Source: Chloroflexota bacterium (GTDB lineage: Bacteria; Chloroflexota; Anaerolineae; Anaerolineales; VGOW01). From it: a DNA stretch of 35,406 bases. Each line of letters begins with the position of its first letter. Position 1 is the first letter of the stretch. The translations under genes were made by a program, and so were the position numbers. The DNA lies in the NCBI GenBank assembly GCA_016213135.1, contig JACRBQ010000136.1, positions 1 to 35,406 on the forward strand. Reading direction: 5' to 3'. Of this stretch, positions 15,560 to 25,047 are shown in pieces. Under the pieces are notes generated by a model, which was not told the DNA's origin, ran no database searches, and saw only the letters and a program-made list of their open reading frames with translations.

Positions 15560-15620
15560 TACCCAATACAGAATACCAAATACCAATATTGGGTATTGAG
15601 TATTTTGTATCGGGTATTGG
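15557..15620. repeat. AATACCC-type inverted repeat between E1 beta and E2
   Basis: TAATACCCAATACAGAATAC is followed by an inverted half with AATATTGGGTATTGAG and CGGGTATTGG. It begins at the TAA stop of E1 beta and ends a few bases before the E2 start. It belongs to the same family as the repeat at 14469-14564. Confidence 0.8.
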
Positions 15621-15627
15621 AGTTCCC

Positions 15628-16950
15628 ATGCCCACCCAAATCATCATGCCCCAGCTTGGCGAGAGCGTCGTCGAAGGCACCATCGGCAAGTGGCTCAAAA
15701 AAGAAGGCGACCTCGTCAAGGAGTTTGAGCCGATCATGGAAGTGACCACCGACAAAGTGGACACCGAAATCACCGCCTCTGCCGCCGGCGTGCTCCTCAA
15801 AATATTAATTGCCGATGGAACCACCGTCACTGCCGGGACGCTTCTGGGCTGGATAGGGCAACCGGGTGAGGCCCTGCCCGCCGGAGTCGGGGGGGCGCAT
15901 CCGGTGGCCGTGGGCGGCCACGCGCCAGCCCCGGCCGCCCCGGCCACATCTCTGCCCGGCTCCGCGCCTGCCCCTCAACGCGACCTCGGCTTCATCTCCC
16001 CAGTGGTCGCCAAACTTGCTGCCGAACACAAAGTGGACCTGGCGCAAGTGACGGGCACCGGCGGCAGCGGGCGCATTACTAAAAAAGACGTGCAGGCCTT
16101 TGTCGAGTCGCGTAAGAGCGGTTTGCAACCGCGACCCCAAGAGGAGCCTGCCCCGTGGGAAACCCCCGGCGATGGCGACCTCTTCCGCCCTGCCGAACTG
16201 CAAATGCCCGGCAGGCAAACGGCCTCCGCCGCCCCGCCGCCCCAACCGGGGACGGAACTCATCCCCGGAACCACCGTGGCCCTCAACCCCATGCGCAAAG
16301 CCATCGCCGAGCACATGGTTCGCAGCAAACACACCGCACCGCACGTCACCACCGTCTTCGAAGTGGACATGAGCCGCGTCGCCGCCCACCGCGAAACCAA
16401 CAAAGCCATGTTTGCCCGCGACGGCGCCAACCTCACCTTCACCGCCTATTTCGTCGCCGCCTCTGTGGCCGCCCTCAAAGCCTACCCGGTCATCAACAGC
16501 TCCTTTGCCGACGACAGACTCCTCCTCAAAAAGGAAATCAACATCGGCGTCGCCGTCTCGCTGGGCGACGAAGGGCTGATCGTGCCGGTGGTCAAACGCG
16601 CCGACGAGAAATCGCTGCTGGCCCTGGCTCGCGAAGTGAACGACCTGGCCAACCGCGCCCGCAGTAAACGGTTGAAACCGGACGAAGTGCAGGGTGGCAC
16701 CTTCACCATCACCAACCACGGCGTCTCCGGCTCGCTGTTCGCCACCCCCATCATCAACCAGCCCCAGTGCGGCATCCTCGGCGTGGGAGCCATACAGAAG
16801 CGCGTCACCGTCGTCAACGATGCCATCGCCATCCGGCCCATGTGCTACATCTCCCTCACCTTCGACCATCGCATCACCGACGGCGCCACCGCCGACTACT
16901 TCCTGGCGAAGATGAAGGAGACGCTGGAAGGGTGGGGTCAGTCATCGTAG
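15628..16950 (+). CDS. bkdB: Dihydrolipoamide acyltransferase (E2) of the 2-oxoacid dehydrogenase complex
   Basis: The 440-residue protein has one lipoyl domain (about 1-78; lipoylated Lys43 in TTDKVDTE), a Pro/Ala-rich linker, a peripheral-subunit-binding domain (about 112-150; ISPVVAKLAAEHKV and GSGRITKKDV), another linker and the catalytic chloramphenicol-acetyltransferase-like domain. The domain contains FTITNHGVSGSLFATPI and the active-site DHRITDGA. It takes the acyl group from E1 and transfers it to CoA. The start at 15628 is chosen because the lipoyl domain (MPTQIIMPQLGES) begins there; an in-frame ATG at 15589 would add 13 repeat-encoded residues. Confidence 0.94.
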   Translation: MPTQIIMPQLGESVVEGTIGKWLKKEGDLVKEFEPIMEVTTDKVDTEITASAAGVLLKILIADGTTVTAGTLLGWIGQPGEALPAGVGGAHPVAVGGHAPAPAAPATSLPGSAPAPQRDLGFISPVVAKLAAEHKVDLAQVTGTGGSGRITKKDVQAFVESRKSGLQPRPQEEPAPWETPGDGDLFRPAELQMPGRQTASAAPPPQPGTELIPGTTVALNPMRKAIAEHMVRSKHTAPHVTTVFEVDMSRVAAHRETNKAMFARDGANLTFTAYFVAASVAALKAYPVINSSFADDRLLLKKEINIGVAVSLGDEGLIVPVVKRADEKSLLALAREVNDLANRARSKRLKPDEVQGGTFTITNHGVSGSLFATPIINQPQCGILGVGAIQKRVTVVNDAIAIRPMCYISLTFDHRITDGATADYFLAKMKETLEGWGQSS

Positions 16951-16963
16951 GTAGAGGTAAAGC

Positions 16964-17305
16964 ATGGCGTTCCTGTTGATCCTTTATCTCGCCGGCGGCA
17001 CATTGCTCACCGCCCTTTCCATTCCCCTCATCCTGCGGCGCATCCCGCCCAACGGCCTCTACGGCTTCCGGGTGCCGGCCACGCTCGACAACCCGGACCT
17101 GTGGTACAAAGTCAACACCTATGCCGGCAAGCGGCTGCTCGCCGTAGGCATAGCCACGGTCGTCGCGGCGGCGGCCCTTTATGCCATTCCCGGCCTTACG
17201 GTGGATGCTTATGCGCTCGATTGTGCCGGAGTGACGCTCGGCTTGCTGGCCATAGGGCTGGTGCAGAGCTTCCTCTACCTCCGCAGCCTCACCCCGCGCC
17301 CATGA
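16964..17305 (+). CDS. SdpI-family small membrane protein
   Basis: The 113-residue protein has three membrane helices (about 3-24, 55-76 and 84-108). The loop after the first reads RRIPPNGLYGFRVPATLDNP, then WYKVN. This NxxYGxRxPxT...W...N pattern is typical of SdpI-like (YhfC/SdpI) proteins, where SdpI confers immunity to a killing peptide in Bacillus. Many relatives have no known toxin, and no peptide toxin is seen here. It starts 13 bp after the E2 stop and sits between E2 and E3, so it is probably co-transcribed with the dehydrogenase complex. Confidence 0.75.
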   Translation: MAFLLILYLAGGTLLTALSIPLILRRIPPNGLYGFRVPATLDNPDLWYKVNTYAGKRLLAVGIATVVAAAALYAIPGLTVDAYALDCAGVTLGLLAIGLVQSFLYLRSLTPRP

Positions 17306-17335
17306 GCCGCCCCTGCTGCGTCGCGTCTCTGACGG

Positions 17336-17341
17336 TATAAT
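17336..17341 (+). promoter_or_regulatory. Candidate -10 box for the E3 gene
   Basis: A perfect TATAAT lies 91 bp upstream of the E3 ATG in the 127-bp gap after the SdpI-like gene. The only -35 at 17-bp spacing is the weak CTGCTG (17313-17318). E3 may thus have a promoter of its own, which fits its use by several complexes. Confidence 0.35.
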
Positions 17342-17432
17342 CCCGTCCATGACCAGCGTTGCTCAGTTCAAGAATCCGCGGCCTCGCGAGAGTGTATCCG
17401 TTATCCAACCCCTGCCATAGGAGCTTGTTTCC

Positions 17433-18825
<1,393 letters not shown>

Positions 18826-18827
<2 letters not shown>

Positions 18828-18849
18828 GGGCGCGAGAGATCGCGCCCCT
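18826..18849. repeat. Palindrome AGGGGCGCG / CGCGCCCCT after lpdA
   Basis: A perfect 9-bp stem with the loop AGAGAT begins within the lpdA stop codon. It could act as a transcript end or stabiliser, but no T-run follows; it also looks like a common extragenic palindrome. Confidence 0.6.
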
Positions 18850-18869
18850 ACCCTCACAGGGAGGAGATT

Positions 18870-19334
18870 ATGAACGTCTTGCTTGCCTTTTCTTTTTGGG
18901 GACACATACTGGGCATTAGCATTTGGGTGGGGGCGTCGCTGCTCGTGCCGCTGGTCATCAACCCGGTGAGCATGGCGCTGGAGCCGCCGTCACGCATGAA
19001 GTTCATGGCCGAGTTCTCCAGGCGCGCCGTACCGTGGATACTGGGTTCCGCTGTGTTGGTTTTCGCCACTGGCACCCTGCAATTCTTCCTGCGGCAGTAT
19101 TCACTCGGCTTCAATATCATCACCGCCAAAATCATCATGGCCCTGCTCATGGCCGCCAATGGCTACTACGTCGGCGTGGTGCTGGCGGCGCGCGTGGGCA
19201 AACTGGCTCCCGCGCCGGGCACGCCGCCTTCGCCGGAATTCCTCAAAGTGCAGCGGATGCTCGTCATGCACGGCTGGGTTCAAGCCGGCCTGGCAGTGGT
19301 TACCGTGTTGCTGGTGGCGTTCCTCACGGCCTGA
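18870..19334 (+). CDS. CopD-like integral membrane protein
   Basis: The 154-residue protein has four hydrophobic helices (about 5-28, 53-70, 80-105 and 130-152). The first reads FWGHILGISIWVGASLLVPL, with a His and Trp-Val-Gly pattern like that of CopD/DUF2269/YtcJ-type four-helix membrane proteins; a second conserved-looking His lies in MHGWVQAG. CopD-type proteins are linked to copper handling or heme, but this one is far from any copper gene. GGAGGAG precedes the ATG at good spacing. Its TGA overlaps the ATG of the next gene (TGATG), so they are coupled. Function is uncertain. Confidence 0.65.
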   Translation: MNVLLAFSFWGHILGISIWVGASLLVPLVINPVSMALEPPSRMKFMAEFSRRAVPWILGSAVLVFATGTLQFFLRQYSLGFNIITAKIIMALLMAANGYYVGVVLAARVGKLAPAPGTPPSPEFLKVQRMLVMHGWVQAGLAVVTVLLVAFLTA

Positions 19335-20686
19335 TGCTCTCCATCGACCGCGCTCGTTTACGCGGCGCACTGCAAACCGAAGAACAGCGTTTCATCGCCG
19401 GGCACCCCCGCTCCGCCGAACTGTTCCAGCGCGCCAAAGGTTCGCTGCTTGGCGGCGTGCCTATGAACTGGATGGTGCGATGGGCGGGGGCGTTCCCGGT
19501 GTTTGTGCGTAAGGCCTCGGGCGCGCACTTCACCGACGTGGATGGCCGCCGTTACCTCGACCTGTGCCTCGGCGACACGGGGGCCATGACCGGCCATGCC
19601 CCCCCGGCCACGGTGGAGGCCATTGCCGCACAGGCCCGCCGGGGACTCACCTTCATGCTCCCCACCGAAGATGCGGTGTGGGTGGGCGAGGAACTAGCCC
19701 GCCGCTTCGGCCTGCCCTATTGGCAAATTGCCATGACGGCCACCGACGCCAACCGCTTCTCCATTCGACTGGCGCGCGAGATCACGAAGCGCCCGTTGAT
19801 CCTCGTGTTCAACTGGTGCTACCACGGCACCGTGGATGAAACGTTCATCACCCTGAGCAACGGGGCGCCCGGCCCGCGCCGGGGCAACATTGGCCCGCCG
19901 GTGAACCCGGCCCAAACCACCCGCGTCGTCGAATTCAACGACCTGCCCGCGCTCGAAGCCGCGCTGGCTCCGGGCGATGTGGCCTGCGTGCTGGCCGAAC
20001 CGGCCATGACCAACATCGGCATCATTCATCCCGACCCCGGCTATCACGAAGCCCTGCGGGCGATCACGCGCCGCACCGGCACGCTGCTCATCCTCGACGA
20101 GACGCACACGCTGTGCGCCGGGCCGGGCGGATACACACGGGCGCACGGCTTGCAGCCAGATATGCTGGTGGTGGGCAAGCCCATCGGCGGGGGGGTGCCG
20201 GCGGCGGCCTATGGCTTCAGCGCGGAACTGGCCGAGCGCGCCCGCGCCCACACTTCCGGGGAAGATGCCGACACGGGCGGCATCGGCGGCACGTTATCGG
20301 GCAACGCGCTGACGCTGGCGGCCATCCGCGCCACGTTGGCGCACGTGCTCACCGAGGCGGCTTACGAGCGCACCATTCCGCTGGCGCAACGGTTTGTCGC
20401 CGGTGTGGCAGCGGTCATCGGCGAAAAGCGGCTGCCGTGGAATGTGGCTTCCCTGGGCTGCCGGGCCGAGTATTGGTTCCGGCCTGCCCCGGCCCGCACC
20501 GGCTCCGAGGCCGCCGCGGCAGTGGATGTGGAACTGGATCGATACATGCATTTGAGCGCCCTCAATCGCGGCATTCTGATGACGCCTTTCCACAACATGG
20601 CCCTCATCTCCCCGGACACGACCGAGAGCGATATTGATTTTCACTCCCAGGTTTTTCGCGAGAGCGTGGAAGCGCTGGCCGGATAG
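19334..20686 (+). CDS. Class III PLP-dependent aminotransferase (glutamate-1-semialdehyde aminomutase-like)
   Basis: The 450-residue protein has the fold-type I class III pattern: FTDVDGRRYLDLCLGDTGAM, NWCYHGTVDE, LLILDETHTLCAGPGGY (PLP-binding Asp) and VVGKPIGGGVPAAAYG (Schiff-base Lys). It resembles glutamate-1-semialdehyde aminomutase-like enzymes. However, the usual NSGTEA cofactor-phosphate motif reads TATDAN, so a true HemL role is doubtful. No other tetrapyrrole genes are near. The start overlaps the stop of the CopD-like gene. An amino-acid or beta-amino-acid transaminase is the likeliest activity; the substrate is unknown. Confidence 0.82.
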   Translation: MLSIDRARLRGALQTEEQRFIAGHPRSAELFQRAKGSLLGGVPMNWMVRWAGAFPVFVRKASGAHFTDVDGRRYLDLCLGDTGAMTGHAPPATVEAIAAQARRGLTFMLPTEDAVWVGEELARRFGLPYWQIAMTATDANRFSIRLAREITKRPLILVFNWCYHGTVDETFITLSNGAPGPRRGNIGPPVNPAQTTRVVEFNDLPALEAALAPGDVACVLAEPAMTNIGIIHPDPGYHEALRAITRRTGTLLILDETHTLCAGPGGYTRAHGLQPDMLVVGKPIGGGVPAAAYGFSAELAERARAHTSGEDADTGGIGGTLSGNALTLAAIRATLAHVLTEAAYERTIPLAQRFVAGVAAVIGEKRLPWNVASLGCRAEYWFRPAPARTGSEAAAAVDVELDRYMHLSALNRGILMTPFHNMALISPDTTESDIDFHSQVFRESVEALAG

Positions 20687-20755
20687 TTTCTGAGAGGGCC
20701 GCCCCGCATAATGGAATGCAACCGTGGATGCCGAGCATCATCTCAATAAATGGGG

Positions 20756-20808
20756 GTGGGGGCAGACCTGTGTGTCTGCCCTGGGCGAACACACAGGTTC
20801 GCCCCCAC
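20756..20808. repeat. Composite palindrome, two nested hairpins
   Basis: GGGCAGA...TCTGCCC (20759-20780) and GGGCGAA...TTCGCCC (20783-20804) are each small hairpins. The outer arms (20756-20775 and 20789-20808) also pair with each other over about 18 of 20 positions. It lies between the aminotransferase and thiolase genes and looks like a REP-type element. Confidence 0.75.
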
Positions 20809-20849
20809 CATTTTGAGAAGATACGATGCCGGGAGGAAAATTTTCTGTA

Positions 20850-22010
20850 ATGCGTAAAGTGGCAGTATTGGGAATTGGACTGACGCCTATCGGTGAGCAT
20901 TGGGAAAAATCGCTGCGGGTGATTGCCGGCGAAGCGGTGTTTGCCGCGCTGAATGATGCGCGCATTGCGCCGCCGCAGATGCAGGCGCTGTACGTGGGTA
21001 ACATGCTCTCCGGCCCGCTCAACGGGCAGGAGAACATCGGCACGCTCATTGCCGACTGGGTGGGCTGGCGAGGCGTTGAGGCTTCCAAGATCGAAGCGGC
21101 CTGCGGTTCGGGCGCGGCAGCGTTCCGGGCCGGGGTGATGGCGGTGGCTTCCGGCGAGTTCGATCTGGTCACCGTGGTCGGCGTGGAAAAGATGACCGAG
21201 ACCGGCGGCCCGTCCACCACCTCCAGCCTGGCTAGCGCCGCCGACGCCGATTACGAAGCGGCGCAAGGGCTATCGTTTGTGGCCATCAATGCGCTGGTGA
21301 TGCGCCGCTATTTGCACGAGTTCGGCTGGAAGCACAACGACTTCGCGCCGTTCTCGATCAACGCGCACGCCAACGCGGCGCATAACCCCAATGCGCGGTT
21401 GCGCGAGGCTATAACGGTCAAAGACTACAACCGCGCGCGCATGGTGGCCGACCCGATCAACCTGCTCGATGCCTCGCCAATCGGCGACGGGGCGGCGGCC
21501 ATTGTGCTGTGCCCCGCCGATCGCCTGCTGCCGAACGGCGGGCCGGCAATCACCGTGGCCGGGTCGGCCTCGGCCACCGATTCGATTGCCGTGCACGGCC
21601 GCCGCGATCCGATGCTGTTGGCAGCGGCGCAGCTTTCGGCGCAAAAGGCGTACGCGCAGGCCGGGGTGCGGCCCGAAGATATTGACGTGTTTGAGCTGCA
21701 CGACGCGTTTTCCATTATGGCGGCGCTGTCGCTGGAGGCGTGCGGCTTTGCCGAGCGGGGGCAGGGCGTGCGGCTGGGGCTGGACGGACAGATTGGCCCC
21801 AACGGCAAGGTGCCCATTGCCACGATGGGCGGGCTAAAGGCCCGGGGGCACCCGGTGGGGGCCACGGGGGTGTACCAATTGGCCGAAGTGGCGTTGCAGT
21901 TGCGCGGCGAGGCGGGCGAGACCCAGGTCCGCGATGCGCGAGTGGGAATGGCGCAAAACATCGGCGGGTCGGGAGCCACAGTCGTCACCCACATTTTGGC
22001 CCGCGAGTGA
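20850..22010 (+). CDS. Thiolase family protein (acetyl-CoA acetyltransferase, SCP-x/archaeal type)
   Basis: The product is 386 residues from MRKVAVLGIGLTPIG. The nucleophile Cys lies in EAACGSGAAAF, the first His in ELHDAFS, the second His in ARGHPVGATG, and the C-terminus reads QNIGGSGATVV where classical thiolases have a CxG loop. This pattern fits the SCP-x/archaeal-type thiolases, which often pair with a DUF35 (OB-fold) protein; none is adjacent here. It could condense or cleave acyl-CoAs made by the nearby 2-oxoacid dehydrogenase pathway. An upstream in-frame ATG at 20826 adds 8 residues and has a weak GAGAAG before it; the choice between the two is not certain. Confidence 0.85.
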   Translation: MRKVAVLGIGLTPIGEHWEKSLRVIAGEAVFAALNDARIAPPQMQALYVGNMLSGPLNGQENIGTLIADWVGWRGVEASKIEAACGSGAAAFRAGVMAVASGEFDLVTVVGVEKMTETGGPSTTSSLASAADADYEAAQGLSFVAINALVMRRYLHEFGWKHNDFAPFSINAHANAAHNPNARLREAITVKDYNRARMVADPINLLDASPIGDGAAAIVLCPADRLLPNGGPAITVAGSASATDSIAVHGRRDPMLLAAAQLSAQKAYAQAGVRPEDIDVFELHDAFSIMAALSLEACGFAERGQGVRLGLDGQIGPNGKVPIATMGGLKARGHPVGATGVYQLAEVALQLRGEAGETQVRDARVGMAQNIGGSGATVVTHILARE

Positions 22011-22095
22011 TACCGGCCACGAGTTGCATGCCATAGAGCGCAATTCGTGGCTTTCTTTGCCCGGCTTTTGTATTATTGCGCCGCCGGCTGTTGAC

Positions 22096-22123
22096 TTGTG
22101 CAATTTGCTGACTCGACTATACT
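22096..22123 (+). promoter_or_regulatory. Promoter candidate for the LysM lipoprotein
   Basis: TTGTGC (22096-22101), a 16-bp spacer and TATACT (22118-22123) lie in the gap after the thiolase gene. A better -35, TTGACT (22091-22096), is at a 21-bp spacing. The leader would be about 65 nt, ending in GGAGG 8 nt before the ATG. Confidence 0.5.
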
Positions 22124-22196
22124 TGGCTTGTGAGCCGGTGTGAGCGCAACCCACGCATTTGCACGCGGACTTGTATGACTATTGGAGGATCAACCC

Positions 22197-22865
22197 ATGC
22201 GTAAATCTTCGTCTCATCTTGCGGCGCTTCTGGCGGCGGCTTTGCTGCTGGCCGCGTGTACGCGCTCGGCCACCTCGGGCACCCTGCCCACTGTGGCCCC
22301 CGAAGGAATCGGCGGCGGGGGCGAGGGGGTCATTACCGACCCCACCCAGGCGGCAGATGCCACCAATTCGGCGGTGATGCAGCAGTTGCTGATCGCCGGG
22401 CAGACTCAGACGGCGCAGGCGCTCTCCGGCGAGCCGGGCGTCATCGTGGTGTCCACGGCAGTGGTGTCGACCCCGGTAGCGCTGGCCACGGCGATCCCGT
22501 TGCCCACGTCCACGCCGCTGCCCGCGGCGGTCACCGGGCCAATCTCGTACACGGTGAAGTCGGGCGACTGGCTGTATCAGATTGCCCGCGAGCACAACGT
22601 CGATCCCAATGCGCTCATTGCCGCTAACCCGCAGATCAACCCCAATGCCGTGCTGGAACCGGGCACGGTGATCACCATCCCCGGCTCGAGCACGCCCGTG
22701 CCGGCGGCGGCCACCACCGGCGAAAAGACGTACGTGGTCAAGGCCGGCGACAACCTGTTCCGCATTGGCTTGAACAACGCCACCACTTATTTGGTATTGG
22801 CGCAACTCAACAACATCCCGGCCCCGTACACTGTGTACCCCGGGCAAGTGCTCAAACTGCCGTAG
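22197..22865 (+). CDS. LysM-domain lipoprotein
   Basis: The 222-residue protein has a lipoprotein signal peptide: a basic start (MRKSSSH), a hydrophobic core and the lipobox LLAAC with Cys21. A low-complexity Thr/Val/Pro-rich stretch follows. Two LysM repeats come next: ISYTVKSGDWLYQIAREHNV (from about 117) and KTYVVKAGDNLFRIG (from about 177), ending at the C-terminus. LysM domains bind peptidoglycan or other GlcNAc polymers, so the protein is probably tethered to the outer face of the membrane and holds the wall. The start has GGAGG upstream. It is monocistronic, between a promoter and a terminator. Confidence 0.9.
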   Translation: MRKSSSHLAALLAAALLLAACTRSATSGTLPTVAPEGIGGGGEGVITDPTQAADATNSAVMQQLLIAGQTQTAQALSGEPGVIVVSTAVVSTPVALATAIPLPTSTPLPAAVTGPISYTVKSGDWLYQIAREHNVDPNALIAANPQINPNAVLEPGTVITIPGSSTPVPAAATTGEKTYVVKAGDNLFRIGLNNATTYLVLAQLNNIPAPYTVYPGQVLKLP

Positions 22866-22889
22866 CCCGCGCCTCGCGTCTGATGATTC

Positions 22890-22926
22890 GGAAACCCGGT
22901 CCCGGTGAGGCCGGGTTTCCATTTTA
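22890..22926 (+). terminator. Rho-independent terminator after the LysM lipoprotein
   Basis: GGAAACCCGG (22890-22899) and CCGGGTTTCC (22911-22920) form a perfect 10-bp stem with an 11-nt loop, followed by ATTTTAT. It starts 24 bp past the stop codon. Confidence 0.85.
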
Positions 22927-22959
22927 TGGCTCTGCGGACTCAGGCGGGAAAATTGGACG

Positions 22960-23062
22960 CAGACACTTGCACCTGCGCGCAAGTGCAGGTGTAAACGCTG
23001 ATGAACTCTGATTTTGATTTTTATCTGCGAAAATCTGTGTGCATCTGCGTCCCAATACTCTT
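22960..23062. repeat. Extragenic repeat block: hairpin plus AT-rich ATCTGCG-type stretch
   Basis: CACCTGC (22970-22976) pairs with GCAGGTG (22985-22991). A stretch with TTTTTATCTGCG, AAAATCTGTG and GCATCTGCG follows. This AATCTGCG-type low-GC sequence resembles the extragenic repeats that give spurious ICVHLRKS-like peptides in many genomes. No gene is seen in 22927-23107. Confidence 0.5.
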
Positions 23063-23107
23063 TTCCCGCAAAACCCGGCAGAGCCCGTTTTATAAACCGG
23101 AGTGGCG

Positions 23108-23641
23108 ATGTACACAGTCTTGTCTTCTCGGCGGGTGTTCGACGGGCGGGCGTTCAGCCTGCGGGTGGATGAGGTGCAAATGCCGGACGGCCGGCAAGCC
23201 TCGTGGGAAATTCTGGGGCACACGGGCGGCGTGGCCATGGTGCCGCTGGACGTCGACGACAACGTGCTGATGGTGCGACAATATCGCCATGCGGCAGGCG
23301 TTGAACTATTGGAATTGCCCGCCGGAACGGTGAAGCCCGGCGAAGATTACGCAGTGTGCGCGGCGCGCGAACTGCAAGAAGAAGTGGGCCTGGCCGCCGC
23401 GCAACTGGAATTGCTGGGTGAGTTCTTTCTCGCGCCCGGCTATTCGTCCGAGTTGATGCGGGTGTACCTGGCCACGGGACTCACCCCCGCCTCGTTGCCG
23501 CAGGACGCCGACGAGTCCATCGCCGTGGAGCGGGTGCCGTTTAGGCAGGCAGTACGGTTGGCGATCAACGGCGGCTTGCGCGATTCGAAATCCATCGCCG
23601 GGCTACTGTTGGCCGCGCATTGGCGGGGCCAGGAAAAATGA
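23108..23641 (+). CDS. Nudix hydrolase, ADP-ribose pyrophosphatase type
   Basis: The 177-residue protein contains a full Nudix box, GTVKPGEDYAVCAARELQEE followed by VGL (G-x5-E-x7-REU-x-EE-x-GU, about 73-95). An N-terminal beta-sheet region and the ELLELPAG lead-in are typical of ADP-ribose pyrophosphatases. It should hydrolyse ADP-ribose or related nucleoside diphosphates. ATG at 23108 is chosen because GGAG lies 5 nt upstream; a GTG at 23102 is in frame. Its stop overlaps the next gene's start (ATGA), so the two are translationally coupled. Confidence 0.9.
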   Translation: MYTVLSSRRVFDGRAFSLRVDEVQMPDGRQASWEILGHTGGVAMVPLDVDDNVLMVRQYRHAAGVELLELPAGTVKPGEDYAVCAARELQEEVGLAAAQLELLGEFFLAPGYSSELMRVYLATGLTPASLPQDADESIAVERVPFRQAVRLAINGGLRDSKSIAGLLLAAHWRGQEK

Positions 23642-25014
23642 CCGACCCTCGAGATCAATACCGCTGCGAATCGGCGGACAAGCTCTTTCAATTGGGGCGC
23701 GCTGCGCTGCGCGAGGGCGACCGGGCCGGCGCGAAGCGCCTGCTGATGCAGGCCGTGGAGTACAACCGCGACCACGCCGACGCCTGGCTGTGGCTGTCGG
23801 CCACCACCGACGACCCGGCTGAGCAAAAGGGTTATTTGGAATGGGCCGTGGCCGCCGACCCCGGCAACCCGGCGGCGCGGCGCGGGCTGGCGATTTTGGA
23901 CGGCAAGCTCAAGCCGGAGGAAGTGCTGCCCGAGGGCGCCGAGGTGGCGCACGGCGCGCCCGCCGAACCCGAAGAGGCCCAGAGCCGGCAGGCCTTTGAG
24001 TGCCCGCGCTGCGGCGGCGAAATGCAGTTCGATACCGCCATCTCCGATCTCAAATGCGCGCGCTGCGGATACGTGCAAACAGTGGACGATGTGAAAGTGA
24101 AGGACTCGGATCGCCTGCTGGATTTGACTCTGGCGACGCGCATGGGCCACGTGTGGGCCGAGGCCCAGCGCCGCTACGCCTGCGGCCAGTGCGGGGCGGC
24201 CACCATTTTCCCGGTCGGGCAAACGTCCATCGAGTGCCCGTTTTGCGGCTCGCTCTCGCTCATCGCCGCGCCGGAAGACGCCGGGCTGGTGTCGCCCGAT
24301 TCCATCGTCCTCATGGGCGTCGACGCCGGGCAGGCGCGCAAGATCATGCTGCGCTGGCTGGGCAGCGGGTTCTTTACGCCGGACGATCTGAAAAAGCTGG
24401 CGCACGGCAAAGGCATGCGCCCGGCCTATGTGCCTTTCTGGGTGTTCGAGGCCACGCTCAATGGCAAGTGGCGCGCCGAGGTGGCCGTGGAGTCGGGCCG
24501 CTACACGCGCTGGGAGCCGCGCACCGGGGAACACATCCTTTTCTATTCCAATCAATTGCGGCTGGCGGCCAAGGCCCTGCCCGCCGACCTCGCCAAACAA
24601 GCCGAGCCGTTCGATTTGAGCAAACTGGTGGCATACAAACCGGAGTATCTGGCCGGGTGGCCCGCCGTGACCTACGACATCTCGCTGGCCGACGCCTCGC
24701 TGGCCGCGCGCGAAACCATGCTGGCCGACGCCAAACGGCAGCTTGGCTACAAAGCTGCGCCGGGGCAAGAGGTGCGGAATTTGGAGGTGTGGGGCGACTT
24801 CGGCGGCGTGGCCTACCGGCTGGCGCTGCTGCCGCTGTGGGTGGGCGCGTATCACTATCAGGGGCGACAATACCGGGTGCTGGTCAACGGGCAGACGCAG
24901 GAAGTGGTCGGCGACAAACCGGTGGACGCGCTGAAGATCGTGCTGGCAGCCGTGGGTGTGGCGGCAACGTTGTTGCTGGTAGCCGCATTGGCGCTGGCCC
25001 TGTGGCCGCGCTGA
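23638..25014 (+). CDS. TPR / zinc-ribbon protein with C-terminal membrane helix
   Basis: The 458-residue protein begins with a TPR-like helical region (about 8-95; LFQLGRAALREGDRAGAKRL, AVEYNRDHADAWLWLSA, AVAADPGNPAARRGLA). Two or three zinc ribbons follow: CPRCGGEM...CARCGY (about 122-142) and CGQCGAAT...CPFCGS (about 181-204). A long mixed domain comes next, with VPFWVFEATLNGKWRAE, and a single C-terminal membrane helix (about 433-455). The middle part resembles TFIIB-type zinc-ribbon proteins that carry a SHOCT- or primosomal-like beta domain, but I cannot name a family. It is a tail-anchored cytosolic protein, coupled to the Nudix gene. Function is unknown. Confidence 0.75.
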   Translation: MTDPRDQYRCESADKLFQLGRAALREGDRAGAKRLLMQAVEYNRDHADAWLWLSATTDDPAEQKGYLEWAVAADPGNPAARRGLAILDGKLKPEEVLPEGAEVAHGAPAEPEEAQSRQAFECPRCGGEMQFDTAISDLKCARCGYVQTVDDVKVKDSDRLLDLTLATRMGHVWAEAQRRYACGQCGAATIFPVGQTSIECPFCGSLSLIAAPEDAGLVSPDSIVLMGVDAGQARKIMLRWLGSGFFTPDDLKKLAHGKGMRPAYVPFWVFEATLNGKWRAEVAVESGRYTRWEPRTGEHILFYSNQLRLAAKALPADLAKQAEPFDLSKLVAYKPEYLAGWPAVTYDISLADASLAARETMLADAKRQLGYKAAPGQEVRNLEVWGDFGGVAYRLALLPLWVGAYHYQGRQYRVLVNGQTQEVVGDKPVDALKIVLAAVGVAATLLLVAALALALWPR

Positions 25015-25047
25015 CCCTTTCTCTTATCCTCGCCAAAGGAGTTTCAC

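Noticed and set aside
18923..20686. A 587-codon frame that would fuse an upstream region to the aminotransferase
   Set aside because: The first part overlaps the CopD-like gene in another frame and looks unlike protein; the aminotransferase begins naturally at 19334.
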